Source: an uncultured Myxococcales bacterium (GTDB lineage: Bacteria > Myxococcota_A > Polyangia > Palsa-1104 > JAEUJZ01). Taken from it: a DNA stretch of 34,788 nucleotides. A model generated the notes under the pieces. It saw only the letters and a program-made list of their open reading frames with translations. It had not been told where the DNA came from and searched no databases. Shown piece by piece: positions 26,286 through 34,309 of the stretch. The stretch lies in assembly GCA_937868485.1 (NCBI GenBank), contig CALMML010000420.1:1-34788 (forward strand), written 5' to 3'. Each line of letters starts with the position of its first letter. Position 1 is the stretch's first letter. A program made the position numbers and the translations under genes.

Positions 26286-27806
26286 TTACGGCTTGGGCAC
26301 AAATCCAAGGACGCTGGCCAGGTTTGCTCCATCACTGTTCGTCGTCGCTGAGCCGGTCTGATAGGCCCGCTTGGGGGCAACCGACATGCGCGCCGCTGGA
26401 TCGCCGAGCAGGATGTAGCCCGCCAGGTCTTGACGCAGCATCCACAGGTGCCCAAGGCGTGCTTTGTTGGCATCGGACGCTGCATCGCCGCTGGCTGCTC
26501 GATCGTACAGCGCGGTAAGCTCCGTGTTGACTTCGTCGAAGGCCCGACTGAGCGCTTGCAGAGCGAGCCCGCAGCGACTGCCTTTGAGCAGCTCTGCGAC
26601 GATCTGCACAAACTTGCCCGGACGCTGCACCGCGCTGCCGGTGTCCAGGTCGAGGAAGCTGTACGTCCACGCGAGGTCGATGTGACCGAAGAACGCGAGC
26701 GGACCGTGCGGATTGGCGAGCGCAGCTTGCGGCAGTGCGGCGACAAACGGTGGCTCTCCGTCTTTGGGCAGTCCGTCGAGCACTTTGCTGGCAGCCCCCG
26801 CGTACTGACCGGCTTTGGACAGCGCTTCGAGCCAGTGACGATACGCGCTCTGCGACGGAGTTCCCGCCCCGTAACAGGCCAGCATGAACCAGACTCCGCC
26901 CGGCAAAAACGCCGTGTCGCGAACATCTGATCCCAGCAGCAGTCCGTCGGTGCCAAAGCTCATCGCACCTTGCTCGCTGCGCTGCCGGTCCTTGGTCTTC
27001 CAGCCTGTACGCGGCGATCCGGCCCCGTGGCTGAGCGTAAACAGCACCGTCGGATCGTCTGGAGTAATCAGCTGAAGCAGCTCATCTCTCGTCGGAATCG
27101 TGCGATCGCCCGCGTCGATCAGCTCACGCGCTGGCAGCTTTCGTTCCATCACCTTCCGTCGAGCCAGCGTCACACCCGGCGTAATCAGCGAGTCAAAGCC
27201 AGCTCGCGTGGCGCGGGTTCCATCGTGAACCGTGTAAAACAGACCTCGTCCCGCGCTCGTCGGTGGACCGGCCTCTTCGGCGCGTAGCAGCTTGTCGATG
27301 TAGGCGCGATAGTCGTCGTCGCGATCGAACGCGAGCCGTCCCACCAGCTCGCTTGCGCCTTGAACCTGCTGAATGCTCAGCGCGACTTGATCCAGGTTGC
27401 CCAAGATGAGCTGATAAAACGGCTGCTCATCTTCCGTCGTGCTTCCGTCGGCATAGTTTCGCTTGCGCCACTGCATCGCATCGGCTTGATCGGCCTTCGC
27501 GGGTGCGACGTAGACTTTGACCGGAACGCCTTGCTGCTCCTGTCGTCGCTGAATCAGCGGTGCAGCCAGGTCGAGCAGCTTCTTTCCGTCGTCTCCCTCG
27601 GGAATGATCACCGACCAGCCTTGCGCTTCGAGAGAGTTTTGATCCCCCGAGCGATCGCGCAGGTGATCCGGCTGTAGACCGCGCGCTGGACGCTTGGTTT
27701 CCGTCGTCGCTTCGGCTTGGAGATCTTCGCGCAGCGTCGGCGTTCGGTCTTCCGCATCACACAGCAGCAGGTTCAGACCTGGATCGCGTAGTCCCGGACC
27801 GCTCAT
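26286..27806 (-). CDS. Caspase-like (CHAT/C25-type) cysteine protease
   Basis: From the ATG at 27806 the product is 506 residues with no signal peptide. The N-terminal region carries motifs I associate with a bacterial caspase-fold family: QGWSVIIPEGDDG, FYQLILGNLDQVALSIQQV and VGRLAFDRDDDYRAYIDKLL (about 62-173). The catalytic dyad is visible as His260 in LFTLSHGAG and Cys311 in WFMLACYGAGTP. GPLAFFGHIDLAWTYSF (368-384) and a terminal YILLGDPAARM match the same family. Cleavage of a protein substrate is expected; none is known. The start overlaps the stop of the metallophosphoesterase gene (ATGA), implying a fixed expression ratio. The open frame continues upstream, but this is antisense-free overlap with the partner gene and not used. 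Confidence 0.85.
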   Translation of the reverse strand: MSGPGLRDPGLNLLLCDAEDRTPTLREDLQAEATTETKRPARGLQPDHLRDRSGDQNSLEAQGWSVIIPEGDDGKKLLDLAAPLIQRRQEQQGVPVKVYVAPAKADQADAMQWRKRNYADGSTTEDEQPFYQLILGNLDQVALSIQQVQGASELVGRLAFDRDDDYRAYIDKLLRAEEAGPPTSAGRGLFYTVHDGTRATRAGFDSLITPGVTLARRKVMERKLPARELIDAGDRTIPTRDELLQLITPDDPTVLFTLSHGAGSPRTGWKTKDRQRSEQGAMSFGTDGLLLGSDVRDTAFLPGGVWFMLACYGAGTPSQSAYRHWLEALSKAGQYAGAASKVLDGLPKDGEPPFVAALPQAALANPHGPLAFFGHIDLAWTYSFLDLDTGSAVQRPGKFVQIVAELLKGSRCGLALQALSRAFDEVNTELTALYDRAASGDAASDANKARLGHLWMLRQDLAGYILLGDPAARMSVAPKRAYQTGSATTNSDGANLASVLGFVPKP

Positions 27807-29200
27807 GGCTTGGCCTCGTGCGGGGGAATGTGTCCGTGCGCGCGCGTGAGAAGCTGTCCCGACGGATCCACTTCGATCAGCTGAAGGCTTGCGCCGCCCG
27901 TCGGACTCGGCTCGATGATCGCGGCGGTACAGCGCGTCAGGATCGGCACCATCTGGCCTTTGGCGGGATCCAGCTGCGGATTTTTGCGTGCCAAGGTCAG
28001 AAAGTCTGTCCATTCCTCGTCGCTGGCATCGGGCGCAGGCAGGCTGATCAGGCGAATCCACGTTCCAGTGTTCAGGTACGTAAGTCCGTCTTGCTGCTGA
28101 AACCGCGCCGCGTGCGAGTGACCGAACACCACCGCCGACACGCCGTATTTGTGGGCCAGACGCTTGGCTTCGTTCCACTCGGTTTCGTCGGGAGCCAGCG
28201 CAAAAAACTGCTGTCCAGCCGCCCCGGTGAGCTTGCGCTGCGCTTTGGCATACGCAGCAAGTCCCGCCTTGGCCAGCTTGAGCGTTAGCGATGACAGCGT
28301 CTCGGAATCAAACGCAAACGACTCGGGCTGATCGGTCCCGTCGGACAGGATCGCAGCCAGCGTCTCTTGTTCTTCGGCAGTTAGGTGCGCCGCGTCCAGG
28401 GCGCGGGCCAGTCCCAGGTCGTCTTCTTCGTCGGAACCAAACGTCGTGGGCGAGTGCTTCGACTGACGAAGCTGCAGCAGCAGATCCACCGTCGAGCCTT
28501 TGAAGACTTCCTTCACCGCTTGCGGACTCACGGCCAGCGCTGTCAGCACACCGCCTTGAAAGTCCGGCTTGATGAGATCAATCAGCTTCAGTCCGTACGC
28601 TCGCTTGAGCGGGTTCATGATCGTCTTGACCAGCTTCGAGCCTGGTGCGTAGCGAAAGTCTTCGGCGTGGGCAGACGGAGGCGCTCCGGGTCCGGGCAGG
28701 TGCGGATAATCGACCTTGTTCCACTCGTCGTTTTGTTCGCCGTGCGTGATCAAGATGCGCGCCCCACCAGCGTCGATGATCGCAGGCTCGTTGCCGCGCT
28801 GAAACTGGAGCTTCGCACGCACCGCATCGGGCTGTCCCAGGTGGGCCCGCAGCGTCGCTTGGACGCCGGGAAGCGCCAGCTCAATGTCATGGTTGCCGAG
28901 CCGAAACACCACGCTTGCACCCGCTGCCAGCACGTCTCCGATGGCATGCAGCACGCCTTGCGTCACCGGGTTTTGGCAGATCTGCGTCGCTTGCTCAACC
29001 GCGCGAGCTTCCGAAAGCTCCAGCGGATCTTCGTTCATCAGAAAGTCCACGCCGTCGCCGTTGCAGATCACCGTGTGTCCCGGTGCGGCAAACCGTCGGA
29101 GCAGGCTCGGCAAGGTCTCGCCACCCGCAAAGATGTCGTAGGAACCGCCGTTGCCCAGGTGCAAATCGCTGACAATCAACGTCTTGGCCAAACCAGACAT
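27803..29200 (-). CDS. Calcineurin-like metallophosphoesterase
   Basis: The 465-residue protein begins with the metal-binding SDLHLGNG (about 11-18), followed by NGDGVDF, LGNHDIEL, ITHGEQND and, far downstream, VFGHSHAA. This order of GD/GNHD/GHxH motifs defines a two-metal phosphoesterase; the opening resembles LpxH-like enzymes. A long insertion of about 170 residues, rich in acidic residues and helices, separates the GNHD/THGE part from the final GHSH motif. That is unusual and could bind a partner. There is no signal peptide. GGAGG stands six bases before the ATG. It is the first gene of the operon with the caspase-like protease; the substrate may be a nucleotide or lipid phosphodiester. 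Confidence 0.88.
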   Translation of the reverse strand: MSGLAKTLIVSDLHLGNGGSYDIFAGGETLPSLLRRFAAPGHTVICNGDGVDFLMNEDPLELSEARAVEQATQICQNPVTQGVLHAIGDVLAAGASVVFRLGNHDIELALPGVQATLRAHLGQPDAVRAKLQFQRGNEPAIIDAGGARILITHGEQNDEWNKVDYPHLPGPGAPPSAHAEDFRYAPGSKLVKTIMNPLKRAYGLKLIDLIKPDFQGGVLTALAVSPQAVKEVFKGSTVDLLLQLRQSKHSPTTFGSDEEDDLGLARALDAAHLTAEEQETLAAILSDGTDQPESFAFDSETLSSLTLKLAKAGLAAYAKAQRKLTGAAGQQFFALAPDETEWNEAKRLAHKYGVSAVVFGHSHAARFQQQDGLTYLNTGTWIRLISLPAPDASDEEWTDFLTLARKNPQLDPAKGQMVPILTRCTAAIIEPSPTGGASLQLIEVDPSGQLLTRAHGHIPPHEAKP

Positions 29201-29400
29201 GTGAGCCTCCGCTGGCTGTGAGTCCGTGCGCCCCCCACGGGCTGCTGCCGACGACTACACTGCGCCGGACAGTATATCTGAGACGGAAACGCTCCTGTTA
29301 GAATGTATTTCGCATTACAGATTTCAGTTCTTTACACAGGAAGTCGCACGGCCTTGTGCGGAATCATTCATGCATTGGGCGCAGACCCAAGAGGGGAACG

Positions 29401-30162
29401 ATGCACCACAGCAGCGGGGATCGAGACGCGGAAGACATCTTCAGCTTGTCGGCGTTGGAGCGGGCGGAGCTTCAGTCAAACTACGATCTGACCGAAGGCG
29501 CAGAGACCGAAGGTCCGCTGTCGTTTGATGAGCCTCCACCGTCGGTGTTAAAGCCGACCGAGCTGGGATCGAAGATCGTCGCGGTGGGACGGAAACTGCT
29601 CGATAAGCCGGTACGCGAAGACGCGGGCACCAATGCCGACAAAGACGGGCTGATTCGTTCTTTTTTCATCGAAGGCATTCCGTGGAAAGCCAGCTACTGG
29701 GACGACTGGGTGAAGAATCATCCGCAGAGTCCGGTGGCTCGGCCCGAGTGGTGCGCCGCGTTTGCCTGTTACTGCGTTCGCACGGGCTATGCCCAAGCGG
29801 GTCTGTCGAGCAAGCTGCCCAAGGTGCTGAGCGCGTCCACGTCGGCGCTGCGAGAGCAGTTCATCAAGCTCGGGCGCTTCATTCATCGCGACGAGCTGTT
29901 CGACGCTGAAGGCAAGATTCGTTCGGGCGCCAAGCTACCGAGCCCCGGCGACATCGTGCTGTGGCAAGGACACACTGGGCTGCTGTCTGATCTGACCTCC
30001 GACGGAACGTATTACACGCTGGAAGGCAACACCAAGCCGAAGCGAGAGGCGGTTCCGGGTGTCTATCTTTTGCCCAACTCGTCGACGCGCAAGATCGAGC
30101 GAGACGGCAAGCTGGTCTATTCGCTGACCGGCTTTTGTCAGCTTGTCTCCGTCGATGGCTGA
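29401..30162 (+). CDS. CHAP-domain cysteine hydrolase without signal peptide
   Basis: The 253-residue product begins MHHSSGDRDAEDIF after a strong ribosome binding site (GAGGGGAACG). It has an N-terminal disordered acidic part, then a CHAP/NlpC-like core: Cys118 in RPEWCAAFACYC, His191 in PGDIVLWQGHTGLL and a third polar residue around LEGN (208-210). CHAP enzymes are amidases or peptidases that cut peptidoglycan peptides or glutathionylspermidine. No Sec signal or membrane helix is visible, so the protein is either cytoplasmic or exported by a non-Sec route, as for phage lysins or secretion-system effectors. It is divergent from the metallophosphoesterase/caspase-like operon across 200 bp. 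No adjacent immunity-like gene is apparent. Confidence 0.82.
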   Translation: MHHSSGDRDAEDIFSLSALERAELQSNYDLTEGAETEGPLSFDEPPPSVLKPTELGSKIVAVGRKLLDKPVREDAGTNADKDGLIRSFFIEGIPWKASYWDDWVKNHPQSPVARPEWCAAFACYCVRTGYAQAGLSSKLPKVLSASTSALREQFIKLGRFIHRDELFDAEGKIRSGAKLPSPGDIVLWQGHTGLLSDLTSDGTYYTLEGNTKPKREAVPGVYLLPNSSTRKIERDGKLVYSLTGFCQLVSVDG

Positions 30163-30292
30163 GCGCGTTCCCTGACGGCGGCGTGTCCGCTGGCCTGACC
30201 TTCACGTTCTTTCTCCGATTGGGCAGTCAAACCCGCTGCGAACACTCGGGATTTCGCAGCGATCTCGACCGTGATTGGCGTCAACAAACCGC

Positions 30293-30321
30293 TTGAGAGC
30301 GCAGAGCGTCCACGCTACGTT
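30293..30321 (+). promoter_or_regulatory. Candidate sigma70-type promoter of the large lipoprotein gene
   Basis: TTGAGA (30293-30298) is followed after 17 bases by TACGTT (30316-30321). The -35 is one base from consensus and the spacing is ideal; the -10 is weak. The start codon lies 48 bases further on. Confidence 0.35.
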
Positions 30322-30369
30322 CCGCTCGTTCTCGTCGTTTTTTCTCTCGAAAAACTCTCGGAGGTAGCC

Positions 30370-33300
30370 ATGTCCGGTTCGACACCCGGTAATGCTCGTT
30401 TGGCGCTCTTGCGTGTTCCGAAGCTTGCTTGGCGACGGGTCGCTGCGATCCTCGGCGTAAGCTTCATCGTTGCCTGTAGCAGCAGCGGTGGCAGTGGCGG
30501 CTGCGGCGGACTCACCAAGCTCTCTGGTGGATATCCCGTCGACAAACGCATCGACAACGCGGTTCAGCTTCGCATCACCAAGGGCTTTTTCGACTTCCTG
30601 GAAACCAACGGCAAAGCGCTGGTCGATAAGTTCTTGCCGTCGGGCGGAGAGATCGCCGTTCCGTCGAGCTGCGGCGGTGACACCGAGATCTGCTGCGGCC
30701 AGATGTGCAAGGTCAAGCTGGAGTATTCCTCGCTGAAGTTTGAGCCGACCCCGCCGACGACGACGAAAGCGACGCTGCGGGCCAAGATCAAGACGATGGA
30801 GGACTTCAAGATCAAGACCAAGGCGGGCTTTGTCACCATCGACTGCAAGCTGTCGCTCGACACCGCGCGCAAGGGCAAGCAAGACGTTGGCATCACGATG
30901 GCTGCCGTCGCCAACGTCAGCGCCGCGACCAAGCTGACCAGCATCGACTTCGACGACAAGAGCGTCGACATCCTGGATCTGGACAGCGACGACATCGACA
31001 TCAAAGGCAACATCCTGTGCGGCACGGTGAACCTGCTCAAGGGCCTGTTCATCGGTCAGCTCAAGGATCAGCTGAAAAAGCAGCTGGCGGGTCCGCTCGA
31101 CTCGGTGCTGTGTCAAAAGTGCGCTGCGAAGACGGACTGTTCGTCGCTGGCCAATCAAGGCTGCGTCAACAACTTCTGTATGCGCGACGGAACGTGCCTT
31201 CAGCTGCTCGGTCTGGAAGGAAGGATGGATCTGGGGAGCTCGCTCGGACCGTTTTCCCCGGCGGCCAAGGCAGCTGGCATTGACATGATCGTCGCTGCGG
31301 GTAACTACGCGACGGTGGAAGCGCTGCCAAACGCAGGTCTGTCGATGGGCATGCTCGGTGGAACCAGCTCGTCGGCGAGCAGTGCTTGTGTGCCGCGTCG
31401 TCCGGCTCCGACGGGACCAGCACCGGGCAAGAGCACCGCGTTTGCGGGCAACACCGCGCCGAACGGCAAGCCGTATCACGTCGGTGCGGGCATCTCGACG
31501 CTGGAGCTGAACTCGCTTGGCTACACGCTGTATGACACCGGCGGTCTGTGCTTGGATGTTGGCTCGGCGCAAGTCGAGATGCTGTCGTCGGGCCTTCTGT
31601 CGGCGCTGATTCCGTCGATCAACGACCTGACGCGCGGGGTGAACTCGGCGATCAAGATCGTCGGACGTCCGCAGCAGCCACCGACGTTTGTGCTCGGCAA
31701 AGGAACCTACAAGACCGACGCGATGGGCAAAAAGATCATCGACGATCCGCTGCTGCATCTGGTGGTGAAGGACATGGCGCTCGACTTCTACGTGTTCCTC
31801 GACGAGCGGTATGTGCGCTTTATGCGTCAGACGGTGGATCTGGATCTGCCCGTCGGTCTGGATGTCGATGCGATGAGCCAGATCGTTCCGGTGCTCGGAG
31901 ACATTGGCCAAGCCGTCGGAAATGTTCGTGTCACCGATAGCGCGCTGCTCAAGGAATCGCCGACGCAGCTTGCGCGCCTGTTCCCGAGCCTTTTGCCGGT
32001 TTTGGCGGGCTCGCTGTCGTCGCTGGACCCGATCAAGCTGCCGGACATCATGGGCCTTCAGCTTTCCCCGATTCAAATCACCAGCACCGCCGATACCACC
32101 GGCAAGCTGTCGCTGCTTGGACTGTTCTTGTCGATCAAGCTGTCGACGATGCCGCTGGCAGGAGAAGACATGACGCTACTTGCGCAAGGAACCGACGAGC
32201 CGACTGAGACTTTTGCCCAGCTTGAGTCCGTGACGGTACCGGCGGCGGAAGCACTGGCTGTGACCGCCGAGGTTCAGCAGTCGACCCGCGTCGTGGTCCG
32301 TGTGGATGCCAGCAGCCACGTAAGCGGCGATCGCGAGTGGCAGTACCGCATCGACGGTGGCTTCTGGCGACCGTTTGACAACCAGCACCAGATCATCATC
32401 GAGGAGCCGGAGCTTCGTCTCGCTGGCAAGCACAACATCGAAGTGCGCGCGCGCGTCGCGGGTCAGCCTGGAACGCTCGATCCCAGCCCGGCCAAGCTGG
32501 AGTTTACGGTCGAGCCCGTCGCCAGCAGTGCAAAGGTTTCGCCGTCAGCGAAGGCCAAGTCGGTCCGTTCTGCGTCGCAGGTGGAACAAGTGACGGACGC
32601 GGCGACGGGCTGCTCGATGAGCCGTGCAGAGACGGGACGCGGCACGCTGATTGCGGTGCTGATGCTGCTCGTCGGACTGTTGTCGCGACGCCGACTCGCG
32701 CAGGTTGGAACGCTGCTGCTCGTCGGTCTGGTGGGCGTGAGCGGCTGCAACAAGACCAGCGATGGCAACGGCACCGACGGTGACATGACGCCGGGTGAAG
32801 TGAAGAAGCCCAAGATCGAGTTTGCGCCGAACGACGAGATGGGTCGCTATCAGAGCGTCGCAGTCTCGTCGGACAAGCTGATGATCAGCGCCTACAACGC
32901 GACGTTTGGGGATCTGGCGTTTACCGAGATGACGATGCCGAGCAACCAGTCGACGTGGCTGCCGGTCGATGGACTTCCGACGGGAGATCCCGACAGCACC
33001 GATCCTGCCGCGTATCGCAGCGGGTATGCCGATGCGGCGGACGATGTCGGTCGCTTCACGTCGCTCCAGATCAAGCAAAGTGGCAATCCGCTCGTCGCGT
33101 ACCAGGATGTGACCAACAGCGCGCTCAAGCTGGCGACCCGCAGCGGCGACAAGTGGAGCACGCTGGTCGTCGCTGATTCGAGCGAAGGGCAGGGCGTTGG
33201 CTCGTTTGCTCAGCTTCTGCTCGACGGCAGCGATCTGGCGACGGTGTCGTACATGATCGCTGGCGCCAAGAAGATGGACGGCAAGGTGTTTGCGCAGCTT

Positions 33301-34146
33301 GTCGTCGCGCAGGCTTCCGGCGCAGAGCCGCAGAGCGGTGCCGACTTCACCAAGAAAGTCGTCGAGGAAGTACAGGTTTCGTGCGCCGGTCTGTGCGGCA
33401 GCGGCGAAGCCTGCGTCTACGTCGATCCGGCGGTCAAAGACAAGCTCAAGACCGTCTGCAAAAAGAATGAGTCGAGCTGCACCCCAAGCTGCAAGAGCGC
33501 GCAGGCTTGCGTCGCTGGCAAGTGTGTCGATGCCCTGAGCACCCCGGCGCTGGATCTGCCGCAAGGCACCGGTCTGTTTGCGCGCCTGGTCCAAGGCTCA
33601 AGCGGCAAGTTCGTGGTGTTCTACAACCGCTCGACGGGCGCGCTGAAGATGGCGAACCTGGCGGACTGGAAGGTCACGACGATCGAGGGCGGCGACGGCA
33701 AAGTCGATACGGGTCGTCACATTGGCGCGGCGGTGGGTCCAGACGGAACGCTGCACATTGCGTACTCAAACAGCGACGGGCAGCTCTACTATCGCAACGT
33801 CAAGGGAACCACCGTCAGCAAGGCCGAGCTGGTCGACGATGGCAACCGAGGCACTGCGATGGTGACGGACTATCACCAAGTGGGCGCGGGCGCGACGCTC
33901 ATCGTCGACGATGTTGGTCCGGTGATTGCGTATCAGGACTCGACGGCGGGCACGCTGGAAGTTGCTCGCAAGGTGGCGTCGTGGAGCCGCAAGACGGTCG
34001 GCGCTGAGCCCGGAATCAACCGAGGCTACTACCCGCAGATCTTCAAGTTCGGTGGCAAGTGGTGGGTGTCCGACGTGGTCTATGACCGTGCGGCGGACGC
34101 GCTCAGCTCGCTGCGCTTTACCGACCTGTCGACGACCACGCCGTAG
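30370..34146 (+). CDS. Large lipoprotein, apparent fusion of two surface proteins
   Basis: The ATG follows GGAGGTAGCC, a near-perfect ribosome binding site, giving 1258 residues. A signal peptide ends in the lipobox FIVAC and is followed by a Ser/Gly-rich tether. Part one (to about 745) is a beta/alpha domain protein of unknown family with many cysteines (CCGQMCKVKL, CQKCAAKTDCSS) and a late Ig-like segment (REWQYRIDGGFWRPFD). It closes with GCSMSRAETG, a hydrophobic stretch and RRR (748-775), very like a MYXO-CTERM anchor. Directly after, LAQVGTLLLVGLVGVSGC (776-793) is a second lipoprotein signal. Part two resembles a beta-propeller with a Cys-rich insert (CKSAQACVAGKCV). A TTG at 32680 or ATG at 32662 could start part two separately. 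The function is unknown. Confidence 0.8.
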   Translation: MSGSTPGNARLALLRVPKLAWRRVAAILGVSFIVACSSSGGSGGCGGLTKLSGGYPVDKRIDNAVQLRITKGFFDFLETNGKALVDKFLPSGGEIAVPSSCGGDTEICCGQMCKVKLEYSSLKFEPTPPTTTKATLRAKIKTMEDFKIKTKAGFVTIDCKLSLDTARKGKQDVGITMAAVANVSAATKLTSIDFDDKSVDILDLDSDDIDIKGNILCGTVNLLKGLFIGQLKDQLKKQLAGPLDSVLCQKCAAKTDCSSLANQGCVNNFCMRDGTCLQLLGLEGRMDLGSSLGPFSPAAKAAGIDMIVAAGNYATVEALPNAGLSMGMLGGTSSSASSACVPRRPAPTGPAPGKSTAFAGNTAPNGKPYHVGAGISTLELNSLGYTLYDTGGLCLDVGSAQVEMLSSGLLSALIPSINDLTRGVNSAIKIVGRPQQPPTFVLGKGTYKTDAMGKKIIDDPLLHLVVKDMALDFYVFLDERYVRFMRQTVDLDLPVGLDVDAMSQIVPVLGDIGQAVGNVRVTDSALLKESPTQLARLFPSLLPVLAGSLSSLDPIKLPDIMGLQLSPIQITSTADTTGKLSLLGLFLSIKLSTMPLAGEDMTLLAQGTDEPTETFAQLESVTVPAAEALAVTAEVQQSTRVVVRVDASSHVSGDREWQYRIDGGFWRPFDNQHQIIIEEPELRLAGKHNIEVRARVAGQPGTLDPSPAKLEFTVEPVASSAKVSPSAKAKSVRSASQVEQVTDAATGCSMSRAETGRGTLIAVLMLLVGLLSRRRLAQVGTLLLVGLVGVSGCNKTSDGNGTDGDMTPGEVKKPKIEFAPNDEMGRYQSVAVSSDKLMISAYNATFGDLAFTEMTMPSNQSTWLPVDGLPTGDPDSTDPAAYRSGYADAADDVGRFTSLQIKQSGNPLVAYQDVTNSALKLATRSGDKWSTLVVADSSEGQGVGSFAQLLLDGSDLATVSYMIAGAKKMDGKVFAQLVVAQASGAEPQSGADFTKKVVEEVQVSCAGLCGSGEACVYVDPAVKDKLKTVCKKNESSCTPSCKSAQACVAGKCVDALSTPALDLPQGTGLFARLVQGSSGKFVVFYNRSTGALKMANLADWKVTTIEGGDGKVDTGRHIGAAVGPDGTLHIAYSNSDGQLYYRNVKGTTVSKAELVDDGNRGTAMVTDYHQVGAGATLIVDDVGPVIAYQDSTAGTLEVARKVASWSRKTVGAEPGINRGYYPQIFKFGGKWWVSDVVYDRAADALSSLRFTDLSTTTP

Positions 34147-34242
34147 CGTTCCGAGGGTCGCTCGCTGCGGCCCGCTTCCGCTCACCTCTCCCTCGCTCGT
34201 TTTTCGCAGCTCCGCTTTTTTCCCCGCACATCCTTTGTCCGC

Positions 34243-34258
34243 CGCCGCCTGGGCGGCG
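34243..34258. other. GC-rich inverted repeat between convergent genes
   Basis: CGCCGCC and GGCGGCG are separated by two bases in the 163-bp gap between the large lipoprotein gene and the convergent esterase gene. It could form a hairpin that stops transcription in both directions, although no T run is present. Confidence 0.3.
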
Positions 34259-34260
34259 CG

Positions 34261-34290
34261 TCATGTTTCATGATGTTTCACGATGTTTCA
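34261..34290. repeat. Three tandem 10-bp repeats
   Basis: Three consecutive decamers share the core GTTTCA: tcatgtttca, tgatgtttca, cgatgtttca. A 10-bp period places the copies on the same helix face. The array lies between two convergent gene ends, so a regulatory role is not obvious. Confidence 0.6.
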
Positions 34291-34309
34291 GACCACACGG
34301 ACGGATTGG

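Noticed and set aside
27807-28178. Upstream extension of the caspase-like protein by 124 residues
   Set aside because: It lies within the metallophosphoesterase gene in another frame, is Arg-rich without motifs, and the ATG at 27806 makes a standard ATGA overlap.
29302-29342. Similarity between gaatgtattt...ctttacac here and at positions 27-50
   Set aside because: Two short identical blocks with different spacing (4 versus 19 bases) can occur by chance in 35 kb; no further homology surrounds them.
30202-32076. Long minus-strand open frame opposite the large lipoprotein gene
   Set aside because: The product is an Arg/Gln/His-rich string without domains, typical of the antisense of GC-rich coding DNA, and the plus strand has a strong ribosome binding site and lipoprotein signal.
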